From the NCBI GenBank assembly GCA_024278755.1, contig JAJRSO010000062.1, forward strand, positions 22,886 through 86,885: a stretch of 64,000 nucleotides of DNA, given 5' to 3'. Source of the DNA: Calditrichota bacterium. GTDB taxonomy: Bacteria; Calditrichota; Calditrichia; Calditrichales; Calditrichaceae. Within the stretch, counting starts at the first letter, position 1; each line of letters starts with the position of its first letter. Below the pieces are notes generated by a model. That model saw nothing but the letters and a program-made list of their open reading frames with translations, was not told the origin of the DNA and searched no databases. This document shows positions 8,226-18,190 of this stretch, piece by piece. The translations under genes were made by a program, and so were the position numbers.

Positions 8226-9239
8226 ATGCTGAAATATACCGACTGGAAGAGTTTGTTGGGGCAAAACCTGTACGATTTATGCTCGTTTAAAACCCGGGGC
8301 GAGGTTGAAAAATATCTTGTTGAAATTTCCAAACAAAAAAAGACCGGCAAAGAAGAAAGCGGCGAAAGTACCGAAGGTGTGGAAATCGAATTGCTGGCCA
8401 ATGACAACCACCACATTCCCTTTAAACTCTATGTCAGTTCGCACACCGATTCTGCGACGGAAGGTGGATTTATCGGCGTATTGGCCGATCTGCGTCCCCA
8501 GCGAAAACTCGAGCGAATGCGTACCGACTTCAACTCGATGGTTGTGCATGATTTACGCTCGCCGCTGAACATCATTCAGGGGTACATCGATATTGTCCGT
8601 AGCCAGGTGGTGGGACAGATTTCCGAAGAACAGGGCGACCTGTTGCAAATTGCCAAAGACAATGTGGATAAGGTGCTAAAGCTCGTAGACAATTTTATGA
8701 TTGCTTCCAAAATTGAGAGCGGAAAATTCGATATGTCCATGGAAATCAATTCCATCAATGCGCTGATTGAGGCGGTATACGAACATAATCTTGTCCTGGC
8801 GCAAAAAAAAGATATTCAAATGTCTCTGCATCTGGATCACAGTATTTCGCTTCAGCAATTCGATAAACTACGTATCGAGCAGGTGCTGACCAATTATCTG
8901 AGCAATGCCTTAAAGTTTACGGAAAGAGGCGGGAAGATAACGATTACCAGTAAACTGGTAAAGGGTGTAAATAAACTGACCGGCGAAGATACGATGTCGG
9001 TACATGTGGCGGTTCAGGATACGGGGGTCGGCATTAATTACGAAGAGCAAAATATGGTTTTTAATAAATACGAACAGACCGAAGCCGGAAAAGACGCCGC
9101 ATTAAAAGGGACCGGGTTAGGGCTGGCTATTTGTAAAGAAATTATTTCCATGCACAACGGCGAAGTTTGGGTGGAAAGCGAACCGGGGCAGGGAAGTACC
9201 TTTTATTTTAGCCTGCCGATTACACAAATCCGTATTTAA
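8226..9239 (+). CDS. Histidine kinase, C-terminal part (PAS remainder, HisKA, HATPase)
   Basis: 337 residues in the same frame as the upstream piece. It begins with the second half of a PAS domain, then HisKA with the phospho-His in MVVHDLRSPLNII, and HATPase with the N box (NYLSNALKF), G1 (VQDTGVGI) and G2 (GTGLGLAICKEI). No ribosome site precedes the ATG at 8226, so independent translation is doubtful; the two pieces together would make a kinase of about 1024 residues. No adjacent response regulator gene. mutS starts two bases after its stop. Confidence 0.85.
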   Translation: MLKYTDWKSLLGQNLYDLCSFKTRGEVEKYLVEISKQKKTGKEESGESTEGVEIELLANDNHHIPFKLYVSSHTDSATEGGFIGVLADLRPQRKLERMRTDFNSMVVHDLRSPLNIIQGYIDIVRSQVVGQISEEQGDLLQIAKDNVDKVLKLVDNFMIASKIESGKFDMSMEINSINALIEAVYEHNLVLAQKKDIQMSLHLDHSISLQQFDKLRIEQVLTNYLSNALKFTERGGKITITSKLVKGVNKLTGEDTMSVHVAVQDTGVGINYEEQNMVFNKYEQTEAGKDAALKGTGLGLAICKEIISMHNGEVWVESEPGQGSTFYFSLPITQIRI

Positions 9240-9241
9240 TT

Positions 9242-11872
9242 ATGGCCGGCGCAAAAGCAAAAACTACCCCGTTGATGGATCAGTACCTGAGCATCAAAGC
9301 AGACTACAAAGATGTTTTGTTGCTTTACCGCATGGGCGATTTCTATGAAACCTTTTACGACGACGCCAAACTCCTTTCTAAAACCATCGGTATCGCGCTC
9401 ACTAAACGAGCGCATGGAAAGTCTGCCGATGTGCCGCTGGCCGGATTTCCCCACCATGCCCTCGATACCTATCTGCCAAAACTCTTAAATGCCGGGTTGC
9501 GAATTGCCATATGCGAGCAGGTGGAAGACCCGAAGCTGGCCAAAGGCATTGTTAAAAGAGAAGTGGTGGAAATCGCCTCGCCGGGTGCGACGCTTTCTGA
9601 GAAAATTTTAGACAGCCGGTCACATAATTTTTTAATTGCGCTCGATATCCGTGATGGCGTATGCGGAATGGCTGCCGCCGATGTTTCTACCGGTAGTTTT
9701 CAGACTTCCGAGTTCGACCCCCAAAATCTGTTGGAATATTTACAGCGCTATCAGCCTAAAGAAATTCTGATCGCAAAAAAAAAATACGAATTCCTGACAA
9801 ATTTAATTCGCCAGCAAGTGAACGCGGTTGTGACAAAACGGGAAGATTGGATATTTAACCGGGAGTACACCTATGAACTGCTTACCTCTCACTTTAATAC
9901 CCGTTCATTAAAAGGATTTGGCTGCGAAGAGCTGGACGCCGGAATAACAGCGGCTGGCGTCCTTATTCATTATCTGCAGGAAAACTATAAGACCCGGTTG
10001 GAACATTTTGTACAACTGCAGGTTAGCAATCTTTCCAATTATATGATATTGGACGAAAGTACCCGGCGCAATCTGGAAATAGCACACACTATTTCCGGGC
10101 TTCAGGGCGGCCATACCTTGCTTACCGTTTTGGATTACACGTTAACGCCCATGGGCGCCCGGTTGTTTAAACAATGGCTGCAGCAGCCGTTGATTCGTAA
10201 AAAGGAAATTACACGGCGTTTGGATATCGTAACGGCCTTAGTGACACACCGGGAAATAAAGCAGGAAATCGCCGGACAGCTAAAAGCTATTTTTGATATG
10301 GAACGTTTGCTGGGACGTATTGTAACCGGCCGGGCAAACGGCAGGGATATGCTTAATTTAAGGCTGTCGCTCGATGTGATTCCGCCATTGCAAAAAACTA
10401 TAAAAGACAGCGCTTTAACGCCGTTGCAGCAAAGCTTTAAAAAATTTGATCCTCTCACGTCACTAACGCGTTTCATATCAAAAACAATTGTGGAAAATCC
10501 TCCGCTAACCATTCAGGAAGGCGGATTGATTCGGTCCGGTTACAATAGTGAACTGGATGAGCTGCGGGAAATTTCGGAATACGGAAAAGACTGGCTTTTA
10601 AACTATCAGGAAAAAGAACGCGGCCGAACCGGAATTACTTCGTTAAAAGTTAGCTATAATAAAGTCTTTGGATACTATCTCGAAGTGAGCAATGTGCACA
10701 AAGAAAAAGTGCCCGAAAATTATATTCGCAAGCAAACGCTGGTTAATGCCGAACGCTACATTACCCCGGACCTAAAAGAATGGGAAGAAAAAATTTTAGG
10801 CGCTGAGGATAAAATAAAAGAACTGGAATACAGGATTTTTCAGGAAGTCCGCGAAGAAGTCGGCCGTTTTATTGTGCCCATTCAGGAAAACAGCCGGAAA
10901 ATTGCCGAGCTGGATTGCTATGTAAGCCTTGCCGAGGCCGCTCTGCTTAATAATTATGTCTGCCCGAAAATAAGCGGTGGGGAAGCGCTAAAAATTAAGG
11001 GCGGACGCCATCCCGTAGTGGAAAAAAATCTGGCGCACGGGCAGGATTTTATTGCCAACGATACTTACATGGATACAAAGAAGGAGCAAATTTGGATCAT
11101 AACCGGCCCCAATATGTCCGGTAAATCCACCTTTTTGCGTCAGACAGGGCTGATTGTGCTAATGGCCCAAATCGGTTCTTTTGTTCCTGCGGAAGAAGCC
11201 GAAATCGGAATCGTTGACCGGATTTTTACACGGGTGGGCGCCTCGGATAATTTAGCCATGGGAGAGAGTACCTTTCTTGTGGAAATGAATGAGACCGCCA
11301 ATATTTTGAACAACGCCACTTCCCGCAGTTTGATTCTGCTGGATGAAATCGGTCGGGGAACAAGCACATTCGATGGCCTGTCTATCGCCTGGGCAGTGGC
11401 GGAATTTATTCATAATGAAGACCGTCTGCATTCCAAAACCCTGTTTGCCACCCACTATCATGAACTTACGGAACTGGCTCTTTTATATCCGCGCATAAAA
11501 AATTATAATGTAGCCGTCGAAGAATGGGAAGACCAGGTTGTCTTTTTACGTAAAATAGTTCCCGGAGGCACCGATAATTCTTACGGAATCTATGTCGCAG
11601 AAATGGCCGGATTGCCGCAGCCGCTCATTGAACGAGCCCGGGAAATTCTAAATAATCTCGAAAGCAATGAGCTAAAACCGCATTCGCGTAAACCGCGCCT
11701 TGCCGCCCGCCGCTCCGGCCGAAATGTGGACCGCAATCAGTTAAGTTTGTTTACCGATAATGAGACAAAAAGAGTTAAAGAAGCCCTGGAACGAGTTGAT
11801 GTAAATGCGATGACGCCGCTTGCCGCTCTGCAAAAATTAGATGAATTAAAAAAAATGCTCTCGCATAAATGA
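9242..11872 (+). CDS. mutS: DNA mismatch repair protein MutS
   Basis: 876 residues, full length. It recognises mismatches and starts repair with MutL. The N-terminal mismatch-binding domain carries the GDFYETFYDDA motif with the Phe-X-Glu wedge; connector, lever and clamp follow; the ABC ATPase has Walker A GPNMSGKST, the Walker B region LILLDEIGRGTST and the FATHYHEL switch. The C-terminal tail (SLFTD... MTPLAALQKLDELK) is typical. It starts two bases after the kinase stop. Confidence 0.98.
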   Translation: MAGAKAKTTPLMDQYLSIKADYKDVLLLYRMGDFYETFYDDAKLLSKTIGIALTKRAHGKSADVPLAGFPHHALDTYLPKLLNAGLRIAICEQVEDPKLAKGIVKREVVEIASPGATLSEKILDSRSHNFLIALDIRDGVCGMAAADVSTGSFQTSEFDPQNLLEYLQRYQPKEILIAKKKYEFLTNLIRQQVNAVVTKREDWIFNREYTYELLTSHFNTRSLKGFGCEELDAGITAAGVLIHYLQENYKTRLEHFVQLQVSNLSNYMILDESTRRNLEIAHTISGLQGGHTLLTVLDYTLTPMGARLFKQWLQQPLIRKKEITRRLDIVTALVTHREIKQEIAGQLKAIFDMERLLGRIVTGRANGRDMLNLRLSLDVIPPLQKTIKDSALTPLQQSFKKFDPLTSLTRFISKTIVENPPLTIQEGGLIRSGYNSELDELREISEYGKDWLLNYQEKERGRTGITSLKVSYNKVFGYYLEVSNVHKEKVPENYIRKQTLVNAERYITPDLKEWEEKILGAEDKIKELEYRIFQEVREEVGRFIVPIQENSRKIAELDCYVSLAEAALLNNYVCPKISGGEALKIKGGRHPVVEKNLAHGQDFIANDTYMDTKKEQIWIITGPNMSGKSTFLRQTGLIVLMAQIGSFVPAEEAEIGIVDRIFTRVGASDNLAMGESTFLVEMNETANILNNATSRSLILLDEIGRGTSTFDGLSIAWAVAEFIHNEDRLHSKTLFATHYHELTELALLYPRIKNYNVAVEEWEDQVVFLRKIVPGGTDNSYGIYVAEMAGLPQPLIERAREILNNLESNELKPHSRKPRLAARRSGRNVDRNQLSLFTDNETKRVKEALERVDVNAMTPLAALQKLDELKKMLSHK

Positions 11873-12057
11873 AAAAAGCATAAAAAATAGTAAAGTTCAA
11901 TTAATGTCCGTCGAATACCTGAATCACGCTTTTATCAGAGCTAAGTTCAATAAAATTTGATGATTATTAATTTTTATCTTGATTCGGCGGTGTTTTAGTT
12001 TTATCTTTAATAATAATAACAAATTAAGGCATATCGTCGTCCATAGGAGGAAGGCAA

Positions 12058-12366
12058 ATGAAAACGGTGACGAAAAAGGATGTTGCCAAGAGAACGGCTC
12101 AGGAACTCGGTGAAAAAATTTACACTGCAGAAAAATTTGTGGATCGTATTTTTATTGTCCTGCGTGAAATTTTGAGCGAAGCGGATCCCGAAGTGCGCAT
12201 TGAGATTAGAGATTTTGGCGTGTTTGAAGTTAAAAAAACCAAACCCAAGCCAAAGGCTCGTAATCCGAGAACCGGTGAAATTATATATGTGCCTGCCCGC
12301 CGAAAAACCCATTTTAAAGCCGGAAAGATTTTAAAAGATGTTTTAAAGGAACCTCTTTCCGAATAA
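12058..12366 (+). CDS. HU/IHF family DNA-binding protein
   Basis: 102 residues. Helical N-terminal half (TKKDVAKRTAQELG) and the beta-arm signature ARNPRTGEIIYVPARR, as in HU and IHF, which bend DNA as dimers. The C-terminus extends a little past the usual 90 residues. It has a strong AGGAGG ribosome site and its own terminator, so it is a single-gene unit. HU and IHF cannot be told apart from one sequence. Confidence 0.93.
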   Translation: MKTVTKKDVAKRTAQELGEKIYTAEKFVDRIFIVLREILSEADPEVRIEIRDFGVFEVKKTKPKPKARNPRTGEIIYVPARRKTHFKAGKILKDVLKEPLSE

Positions 12367-12378
12367 TTCCTGCAATGC

Positions 12379-12411
12379 AGCCGTTCTCCGTTTTTCGAGA
12401 GCGGCTTTTTT
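12379..12411 (+). terminator. Terminator of the HU-like gene
   Basis: AGCCGTTCTC pairs with GAGAGCGGCT (one G-T pair) around an 8-base loop, followed by five T. Confidence 0.85.
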
Positions 12412-12511
12412 ATTCCGTTTTTCAATAAAGTTTTTTGTAATTTGCCTGCCTTTAATTCTTCTGTTAATTTACGGCCGTTACAAATTAAACAAAGGAATAA
12501 ATAAACGCTTT

Positions 12512-12934
12512 ATGGTAGCAAAAATTATTGCACTGGATATTGGTGAAAAACGGATCGGTACCGCCGTGAGCGATGCGCTTGGGATGCTTGCCCACCCGTT
12601 AAAAACCATAGTCTGGAAAGGATACAACCGTTTTGTAGAAGAGCTTAAAGAACTTATTGCCGAGCAGGAAGCCGCTGCCCTCGTAATTGGTATGCCTTAC
12701 ACATTAAAAGGCACGGCGTCTAAAAAAACGGAAGAGGTTCAAAAACTGGCAGAGCAACTCCGTGCGTCTCTTAATCTGGAAATTATTGAAGAAGATGAGC
12801 GTTTAACAACTAAAATGGCAGAAAATGCCCTGCATGCCGTGGGGAAAAAACCAAGCAGACAGCGGGAAAAAATTGATCAGATTGCGGCCGTATATATTTT
12901 ACAATCATATTTGGACCGCACACACAGAATATAA
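12512..12934 (+). CDS. ruvX: Putative pre-16S rRNA nuclease / Holliday junction resolvase-like (YqgF)
   Basis: 140 residues, the family length. RNase H-like fold: IALDIGEKRIGTAVSD carries the first catalytic Asp, VIGMPYTLKG the second strand, and IEEDERLTT plus KIDQIAAVYILQSYL the remaining acidic residues. YqgF is needed for 16S 5' end maturation in E. coli. It is followed after 12 bp by aroF. Confidence 0.94.
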   Translation: MVAKIIALDIGEKRIGTAVSDALGMLAHPLKTIVWKGYNRFVEELKELIAEQEAAALVIGMPYTLKGTASKKTEEVQKLAEQLRASLNLEIIEEDERLTTKMAENALHAVGKKPSRQREKIDQIAAVYILQSYLDRTHRI

Positions 12935-12946
12935 GGAGTAGATCGT

Positions 12947-13978
12947 ATGGTCATTATAATGGAAAAGAATGCGCAGGAAAAATTAATAGAGGATATTATA
13001 AAACGCCTCGATGAAGAAGGCTATTCTATCCACCGTTCCACCGGCGTGGAACATACGCTATTAGGAGTTATCGGAAATACTGCTAAACTGGATGTGCGGG
13101 ATCTGAAAATTATGCCGGGTGTGGCGGATGCCTATCGCATTACCGCTCCTTATAAATTGGTCAGCCGGGAGTTTAAATCCGAAAATACGGTTATTAAAAT
13201 TAAAGATATTGTTATCGGCGGAAAAGAAATTGTTATTATGGCCGGTCCCTGTTCTGTAGAATCCAGAGAACAGGTAATGACCATTGCCGAACGGGTTTCC
13301 CAGGCCGGAGCAAAAATATTACGCGGCGGCGCTTTTAAGCCGCGTACTTCCCCTTATGCTTTTCAGGGAATGGGAGAAGAGGGCCTAAAAATTCTGCGCG
13401 AAGCGGCAGATAAGTATAATATGCTGGTTATTACCGAAGTAATGGATAAAGATCAGATTGAATTGGTCTGTCAATATAGCGATATCCTGCAGATTGGCGC
13501 CCGCAACATGCAAAACTTTTCTTTTATGAAGGCCCTGGGGCAAACTAAAAAACCTATCTTTTTAAAGCGTGGCATTTCCGCAACAATCCAGGAATGGCTG
13601 ATGTCGGCCGAGTATATTTTGGCCGGCGGAAACGCAAATGTTATAATGTGCGAACGCGGTATCCGTACCTTTGAGACCTATACGCGCAATACGCTGGACT
13701 TAAGCGCCATTCCGGTAATTCAGAAACTCAGCCATTTACCGGTAATGGCCGATCCATCACACGGAACGGGATTACGCAATAAGGTGCTGCCTATGGCCCG
13801 GGCTTCGGTAGCGGCCGGTGCGGACGGGATTATGATTGAAGTGCATCACGATCCGGATCATGCTTTATCCGACGGTGCGCAGTCCCTGTATCCGGATCAG
13901 TTTGATGATTTGATGAATCAGATTCGTGTCATTGCCAAAGTGATAGGAAGAAACATTGCCGAAAGAAGAGACCAGTAG
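12947..13978 (+). CDS. aroF: 3-deoxy-7-phosphoheptulonate synthase (DAHP synthase)
   Basis: 343 residues. First step of the shikimate pathway: phosphoenolpyruvate plus erythrose 4-phosphate. An N-terminal ferredoxin-like domain (about 1-70) marks the type I-beta, Thermotoga-like form, which is feedback-inhibited through that domain. The barrel has [26 protein letters not shown], the metal-site region [11 protein letters not shown] and the DPSHGTG block. AAGGAG lies before the first ATG; a second in-frame ATG at 12959 is a weaker choice. Its end overlaps tyrA, so the two aromatic amino acid genes are co-translated. Confidence 0.95.
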   Translation: MVIIMEKNAQEKLIEDIIKRLDEEGYSIHRSTGVEHTLLGVIGNTAKLDVRDLKIMPGVADAYRITAPYKLVSREFKSENTVIKIKDIVIGGKEIVIMAGPCSVESREQVMTIAERVSQAGAKILRGGAFKPRTSPYAFQGMGEEGLKILREAADKYNMLVITEVMDKDQIELVCQYSDILQIGARNMQNFSFMKALGQTKKPIFLKRGISATIQEWLMSAEYILAGGNANVIMCERGIRTFETYTRNTLDLSAIPVIQKLSHLPVMADPSHGTGLRNKVLPMARASVAAGADGIMIEVHHDPDHALSDGAQSLYPDQFDDLMNQIRVIAKVIGRNIAERRDQ

Positions 13979-15059
13979 CATTAATACAATAGTTATTTCC
14001 GGCCTCGGGGTAATGGGGGCCTCCCTGGCAATGGCGGTCCGTCAAAATTGTCCGCATATAAGAATAATGGGATACGATTCGGCGGAAGTTTTGGCCGAAG
14101 CCGAACGGATGGATATTATCGACGGGAAAATAAGAGACTGGCCCCGGGATTGTACACATGCCGATATTATTTTTCTGGCAACGCCGCTCCATATTTTAGG
14201 ACAGCATTTACACGATTTAAACGGCGTTGTTTCCGAAGAAACCATAGTAACCGACCTGGGCAGCACTAAACAGGAATTATCCGAACTTGTAGAGCAAATT
14301 GATTTTAGCGGACAATATATCGGTGGCCACCCCATGACCGGCGCCGAAAAAAGCGGTATAAAAGCGGCTAATCCGCTTCTTTATGAAAATGCCGTTTATG
14401 TTTTAACGCCTGATGCTCATGAAAATTCTGTTCTGATGCAGAGTAAACTTATTCCCCTCTTAAATGCCATAAAAGCGCGGGTATTGTTTTTAAAACCCGA
14501 TGTGCACGACACTATTTTGGCGTCGGTAAGTCATCTGCCGCAACTGGCCGCCATTGCCCTCGTCAATTTGGCCGGCGTTCAGGACAGTCCCGACTTGCCC
14601 GTTTTAGATCTCGCCGCAGGCGGTTTTAGAGATTTAACGCGTATTGCTTCCAGCTCCATAGATATTTGGCAGGATATCATTTCATCCAATAAAGAAAACG
14701 TGCGTGAAGCGCTGATCCGTTTTATCGGACTTCTGCAAACAGAGCTGAATATGCTTGACAATTTGAAAGAACCGTTCGAAAGCGCCAATGAATACCGCAG
14801 CAAACTGCCGAAACAAAACAAAGGCTTTTTATCGCCGTTAAGCGATATTTTGGTGTATGTAAACGACGAAATGGGTGTGGTGGCTAAAATCGCAAATGCG
14901 CTGAGCGGCCGCGGGATAGATATTCGCGATATAGAATTACTGAAAATCCGCGAAAAAGAGGGTGGTGTGTTTCGACTCTCCCTAGCGGATGAAGCGGAAG
15001 CGGTTCAAGCCATTGAAGTATTAAATAAAATCGGATATAAAGCGTTTGTCAGGGAGTAA
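13956..15059 (+). CDS. tyrA: Prephenate dehydrogenase with C-terminal ACT domain
   Basis: 367 residues from a TTG inside aroF. NAD-binding motif GLGVMGASLA near the N-terminus, then FLATPLHIL, VTDLGSTKQ, GGHPMTGAEKSG and HDTILASVSHLPQLAA, all typical of the dehydrogenase that makes 4-hydroxyphenylpyruvate for tyrosine. The last 70 residues (ILVYVNDEMGVVAKIANAL...) are an ACT domain, probably the tyrosine sensor. The start is set by the Rossmann motif; no ATG serves better. Confidence 0.93.
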   Translation: MPKEETSSINTIVISGLGVMGASLAMAVRQNCPHIRIMGYDSAEVLAEAERMDIIDGKIRDWPRDCTHADIIFLATPLHILGQHLHDLNGVVSEETIVTDLGSTKQELSELVEQIDFSGQYIGGHPMTGAEKSGIKAANPLLYENAVYVLTPDAHENSVLMQSKLIPLLNAIKARVLFLKPDVHDTILASVSHLPQLAAIALVNLAGVQDSPDLPVLDLAAGGFRDLTRIASSSIDIWQDIISSNKENVREALIRFIGLLQTELNMLDNLKEPFESANEYRSKLPKQNKGFLSPLSDILVYVNDEMGVVAKIANALSGRGIDIRDIELLKIREKEGGVFRLSLADEAEAVQAIEVLNKIGYKAFVRE

Positions 15060-15063
15060 AAAA

Positions 15064-16080
15064 ATGGAACCGTTAAAAATTGCCGTCATCGGGACGGGAA
15101 GCATCGCGCAGATTGTTCACCTTCCGGTATTAAAAAATATCGACGAGGTTGCTTTAACGGCGATTTGTGATATCGACGATACCAAAATTACGCCGTTACT
15201 CGAAAAGTATGAAATCCCGAATGGTTACCGTCAGGCAGACCGTCTGTTTAAAACGGAAAAGCTGGACGCTGTTCATATCTGTACGGCAAACCACTATCAT
15301 TATCCCATGGCATATATGGCGCTGATGAATGATGTGAATGTGTTTATGGAAAAACCGATTGCCTTAAATGCTGCCGACGCGCAAAAACTGGATACCCTGG
15401 CCAAAGAACGAAATTTGCAGGTGCTGGTAGGTATGCAAAACCGTTTTCGGGAAGATGTTTTAATCTTAAAGGAATTTCTCGAAAAGGACGAACTGGGCGA
15501 TATCTTTTATATTAAAAGCGGCTGGTTAAAACAGTACCGGCGCGAACCCTTTTCCAAATGGAAAACAATCCGCAAAAAGGCCGGAGGCGGGGTTGTGCTT
15601 GATCTTGGAAGTCAGCTCATTGATTTGGCCATGTTTTTAATGGGCATGCCCAAAATAAAATCGGTGCGACTGTACGATTACCATATTAATCCGGAATTGA
15701 ATGTGGAAGACGCCGCCCTGGCCGTTATCGAAACGGAAAGCGGCGCATCGATGACCATTGAAGTGAGCTGGAAAATGCATCTGGAAAAAGATATGATTTA
15801 TACCCATATTTTCGGGAAAAACGGCGCGGCCTATCTAAATCCATTGAGAATCAACAAAGAACTGCACGGGAACCTGGTCAATGTAACTCCCTACACAACG
15901 GAAAACAGCGCCGCGCGGTTTAAAAAAGCCTATGAAAATGAAATAAATCATTTTGTAAAGGTCATCCGGGGCGCAGAAGAAAATCAGTCCTCTTCTGCCG
16001 ACGCCGTGCGTATTATGCGAATTATTGACGCCCTTTATGAATCGGCCCGGCAAAAAAAACAGGTGGAAATAAACAAGTAA
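15064..16080 (+). CDS. Gfo/Idh/MocA family oxidoreductase
   Basis: 338 residues from the ATG behind AGGGAGTAAAAAA; an in-frame TTG 18 bases upstream is less likely. N-terminal Rossmann domain (IAVIGTGSIAQIVHLPVL) and the EKPIALN motif with the conserved Lys of this family; the C-terminal domain starts near GDIFYIKSGW and contains GGGVVLDLGSQLIDL. Such enzymes oxidise or reduce sugars and cyclitols with NAD(P). The substrate cannot be read from the sequence. It follows tyrA by 4 bp, probably in one transcript. Confidence 0.92.
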   Translation: MEPLKIAVIGTGSIAQIVHLPVLKNIDEVALTAICDIDDTKITPLLEKYEIPNGYRQADRLFKTEKLDAVHICTANHYHYPMAYMALMNDVNVFMEKPIALNAADAQKLDTLAKERNLQVLVGMQNRFREDVLILKEFLEKDELGDIFYIKSGWLKQYRREPFSKWKTIRKKAGGGVVLDLGSQLIDLAMFLMGMPKIKSVRLYDYHINPELNVEDAALAVIETESGASMTIEVSWKMHLEKDMIYTHIFGKNGAAYLNPLRINKELHGNLVNVTPYTTENSAARFKKAYENEINHFVKVIRGAEENQSSSADAVRIMRIIDALYESARQKKQVEINK

Positions 16081-16099
16081 CGGACGACCTCTTGTTTGT

Positions 16100-16753
16100 A
16101 TGGTTCGGATAAAGGATAAAGATTTGCAAAAATATTTTCAGGCAGTTAAGTTAAAAGCTACGCATTTTTATGTTCTTGCAGTGTTCCTCTTTTTTGTGTT
16201 TGGCAGCGTTTCGCAGGCACAAAATAAGGGAAGCAATCTCAGCCTGGCCGATAGTGTGTATTATTCGGTGCTGGATTCGTTATTAAACGGAATACCCGAA
16301 CCGGCGCTTAAAATGTACGATTCGGTTTCCGGAGATGCGGCTTTTTTGCGTTCCGGCTGGATTCATTACTGGGCAGCAGCAGACGCCATGCCATTGCGGG
16401 ACAGCAGCGCCTTAAAGTTTGTAATGGATCGTTTTGAGATTACTGTTGATTATTATGAAAATAGTGGACGGCTGTTAGGCTTTAATAGAAAAATGAAACG
16501 CCGTTTTTCGTTCTTTTTGCAGGGCTGGCTGGAAGATCCAGTTTCCGGAAAGGTGGTGCGTAGCGTTTCTGTAAAAAAAATAAAAGACGATTTTATAGAT
16601 GCCGGCAACCTGTCTGAAATAGAAAAAAGTCCGTTCCGTTTCACCAAAGGAACAATGAAAACAAAGTCTGTCTGGATGCGCTATATACAGCCGGGTATTT
16701 TAATAGGAGCGGTTAGCGCAATTGTGTACCTGTTTTTCAACGTGCGCACATAA
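16100..16753 (+). CDS. Hypothetical membrane-anchored or exported protein
   Basis: 217 residues. A hydrophobic segment at about 22-40 ending in SQAQ looks like a late signal peptide or anchor, and a second one lies at the C-terminus (PGILIGAVSAIVYLFFNV). The part between has no motif I recognise; it contains ITVDYYENSGRLLGFNRKMKRRF and a Lys-rich stretch. It stands between an oxidoreductase and the bamD-like gene, 60 bp ahead of the latter, so an envelope role would fit. No clear ribosome site before the ATG. Confidence 0.65.
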   Translation: MVRIKDKDLQKYFQAVKLKATHFYVLAVFLFFVFGSVSQAQNKGSNLSLADSVYYSVLDSLLNGIPEPALKMYDSVSGDAAFLRSGWIHYWAAADAMPLRDSSALKFVMDRFEITVDYYENSGRLLGFNRKMKRRFSFFLQGWLEDPVSGKVVRSVSVKKIKDDFIDAGNLSEIEKSPFRFTKGTMKTKSVWMRYIQPGILIGAVSAIVYLFFNVRT

Positions 16754-16813
16754 ATTGAACTTTTTACACCGGGGATAGTTAAAATCCGCATTATAAATTC
16801 AAGGAGAAGGAAG

Positions 16814-17572
16814 TTGCTCAGAGCGGGACTCTTAATAAGCATTGTTATTTTTATTTTCAGCTGCGCGGGAACAAAACCACAGGCAAACTGGTCTGCAGCC
16901 CAGTATTATCACTATGCATATAAATTATTCGAAGATGAAGATTACTATGAGGCGGCCAATGAATTTACCGTTGTTGTGTTGCGCTACGCGGGAACTTCCG
17001 TAGCGGACAGCGCGCAGTTTTATCTGGCGGAATCCCATTTTAAAATGGACGAATATCTGATTGCCGCAGTGGAGTATGAAAAATTGATGACCAGTATGAG
17101 CCGCAGTCCGTTAGTGCCGCGGGCCCAGTTCCAACAGGCCGAGAGTTACTATATGTTATCGCCAAGGCCGGAGCTAGAACAACAGTATACACTTAAGGCC
17201 ATCCGCGCCTACCAGACATTTATCGAAGATTATCCCACGCACGAATTAAAGCCCAAGGCCGAAAAGCGCATTTTTGAATTACGTGATAAACTGGCCGAAA
17301 AAGCGTTTGATAACGCCGAAATTTATCGTAAAATGCGCGAATACCGGGCTGCGATTATCTATTATGATATCGTTCTGGAAAAATATTACGATTCCTCCTG
17401 GGCCGACGACGCTGTTGCCGGCAAAATTGAAACCTATCTCGAAAGTAAAGATTATACCGCAGCGGCCAAAGAGATAGATAAATTTAAACAGCAATTTCCC
17501 AACAGCAATTTAAAAGAAGAAGTTCAGAAAAAAGAAGAACGGCTGGCCGAATACGAGACAGATAAAAAATGA
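16814..17572 (+). CDS. bamD: BamD/YfiO-type outer-membrane assembly lipoprotein
   Basis: 252 residues from a TTG with AAGGAGAAGGAAG in front. N-terminal lipoprotein signal (hydrophobic run ending FSCAG, lipobox Cys near residue 18), then tetratricopeptide-like repeats: YYHYAYKLFEDEDYYEAANEFTVV, AQFYLAESHFKMDEYLIAAVEYEKLM, the YPTHELKPKAEKRIFEL block and a further helix pair. BamD docks to BamA in folding of outer-membrane proteins. The stop overlaps the nadD start (ATGA). Other TPR lipoproteins are possible, but order and length fit BamD. Confidence 0.85.
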   Translation: MLRAGLLISIVIFIFSCAGTKPQANWSAAQYYHYAYKLFEDEDYYEAANEFTVVVLRYAGTSVADSAQFYLAESHFKMDEYLIAAVEYEKLMTSMSRSPLVPRAQFQQAESYYMLSPRPELEQQYTLKAIRAYQTFIEDYPTHELKPKAEKRIFELRDKLAEKAFDNAEIYRKMREYRAAIIYYDIVLEKYYDSSWADDAVAGKIETYLESKDYTAAAKEIDKFKQQFPNSNLKEEVQKKEERLAEYETDKK

Positions 17573-18167
17573 ACCGGAAACCGGCCCCGAAAAAGGCGGC
17601 GCTTTTCGGCGGTACGTTTGATCCTGTGCACCTGGGACATCTGCAAATTGCCGAATGGGTGCAAAATTTATTGCAGTTAGACCGCGTAATATTTATCCCG
17701 AACTATCTTCATCCCCTGCGTAAACGCAGAGATATTACGTCGTCGGATTTTCGTTTGCAAATGCTCAGAGCCGCATTGCAAAATTATCCTTCATTTGAGT
17801 GTGATCCCATCGAAATTGAGCGGGGCGGTATTTCGTATACGATAGATACATTGTATTATTTTCGTAAAAAATATTCCCAAACCGAACTATTTTTTTAATC
17901 GGCGCCGATAATGTGGCCGAATTTCCTAAATGGAAAGACCCTCAAGGTATTTTAAGCCTGGCAAAAATTGTAGTTTATAACCGTATGCGCGCACAGGAAT
18001 TAACAGCCTTTCCTTCCGACCGTTTTATTTTTACAAACAGTCCGCCTGTCAATATTTCCAGTACGGAAATCAGAAAACGGCTGGCTGCCGGTTTGCCCTG
18101 CGATAATATGCTGCCTGCCGCCGTTCTGCGCTTTATCAATGAAAAACAAGTCTATCGCTCCCGCTAA
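17569..18167 (+). pseudogene. nadD: Nicotinate-nucleotide adenylyltransferase, frameshifted
   Basis: The first frame (17569-17898) gives the nucleotidyltransferase start ALFGGTFDPVHLGHL with the HxGH motif and ends TELFF-stop. The second part (to 18167) is in the -1 frame and reads LIGADNVAEFPKWKD, the conserved next block of NadD, then SSTEIRKRL near the end. Joining them at the run of seven T (17890-17896) restores about 199 residues, the family length. NadD is essential for NAD synthesis in most bacteria, so a true knockout is hard to accept: a missing T in the read, transcript slippage on T7 or a -1 ribosomal shift are all open. Confidence 0.88.
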
Positions 18168-18190
18168 AGTCTGTTGAAAAGAATCATAAA

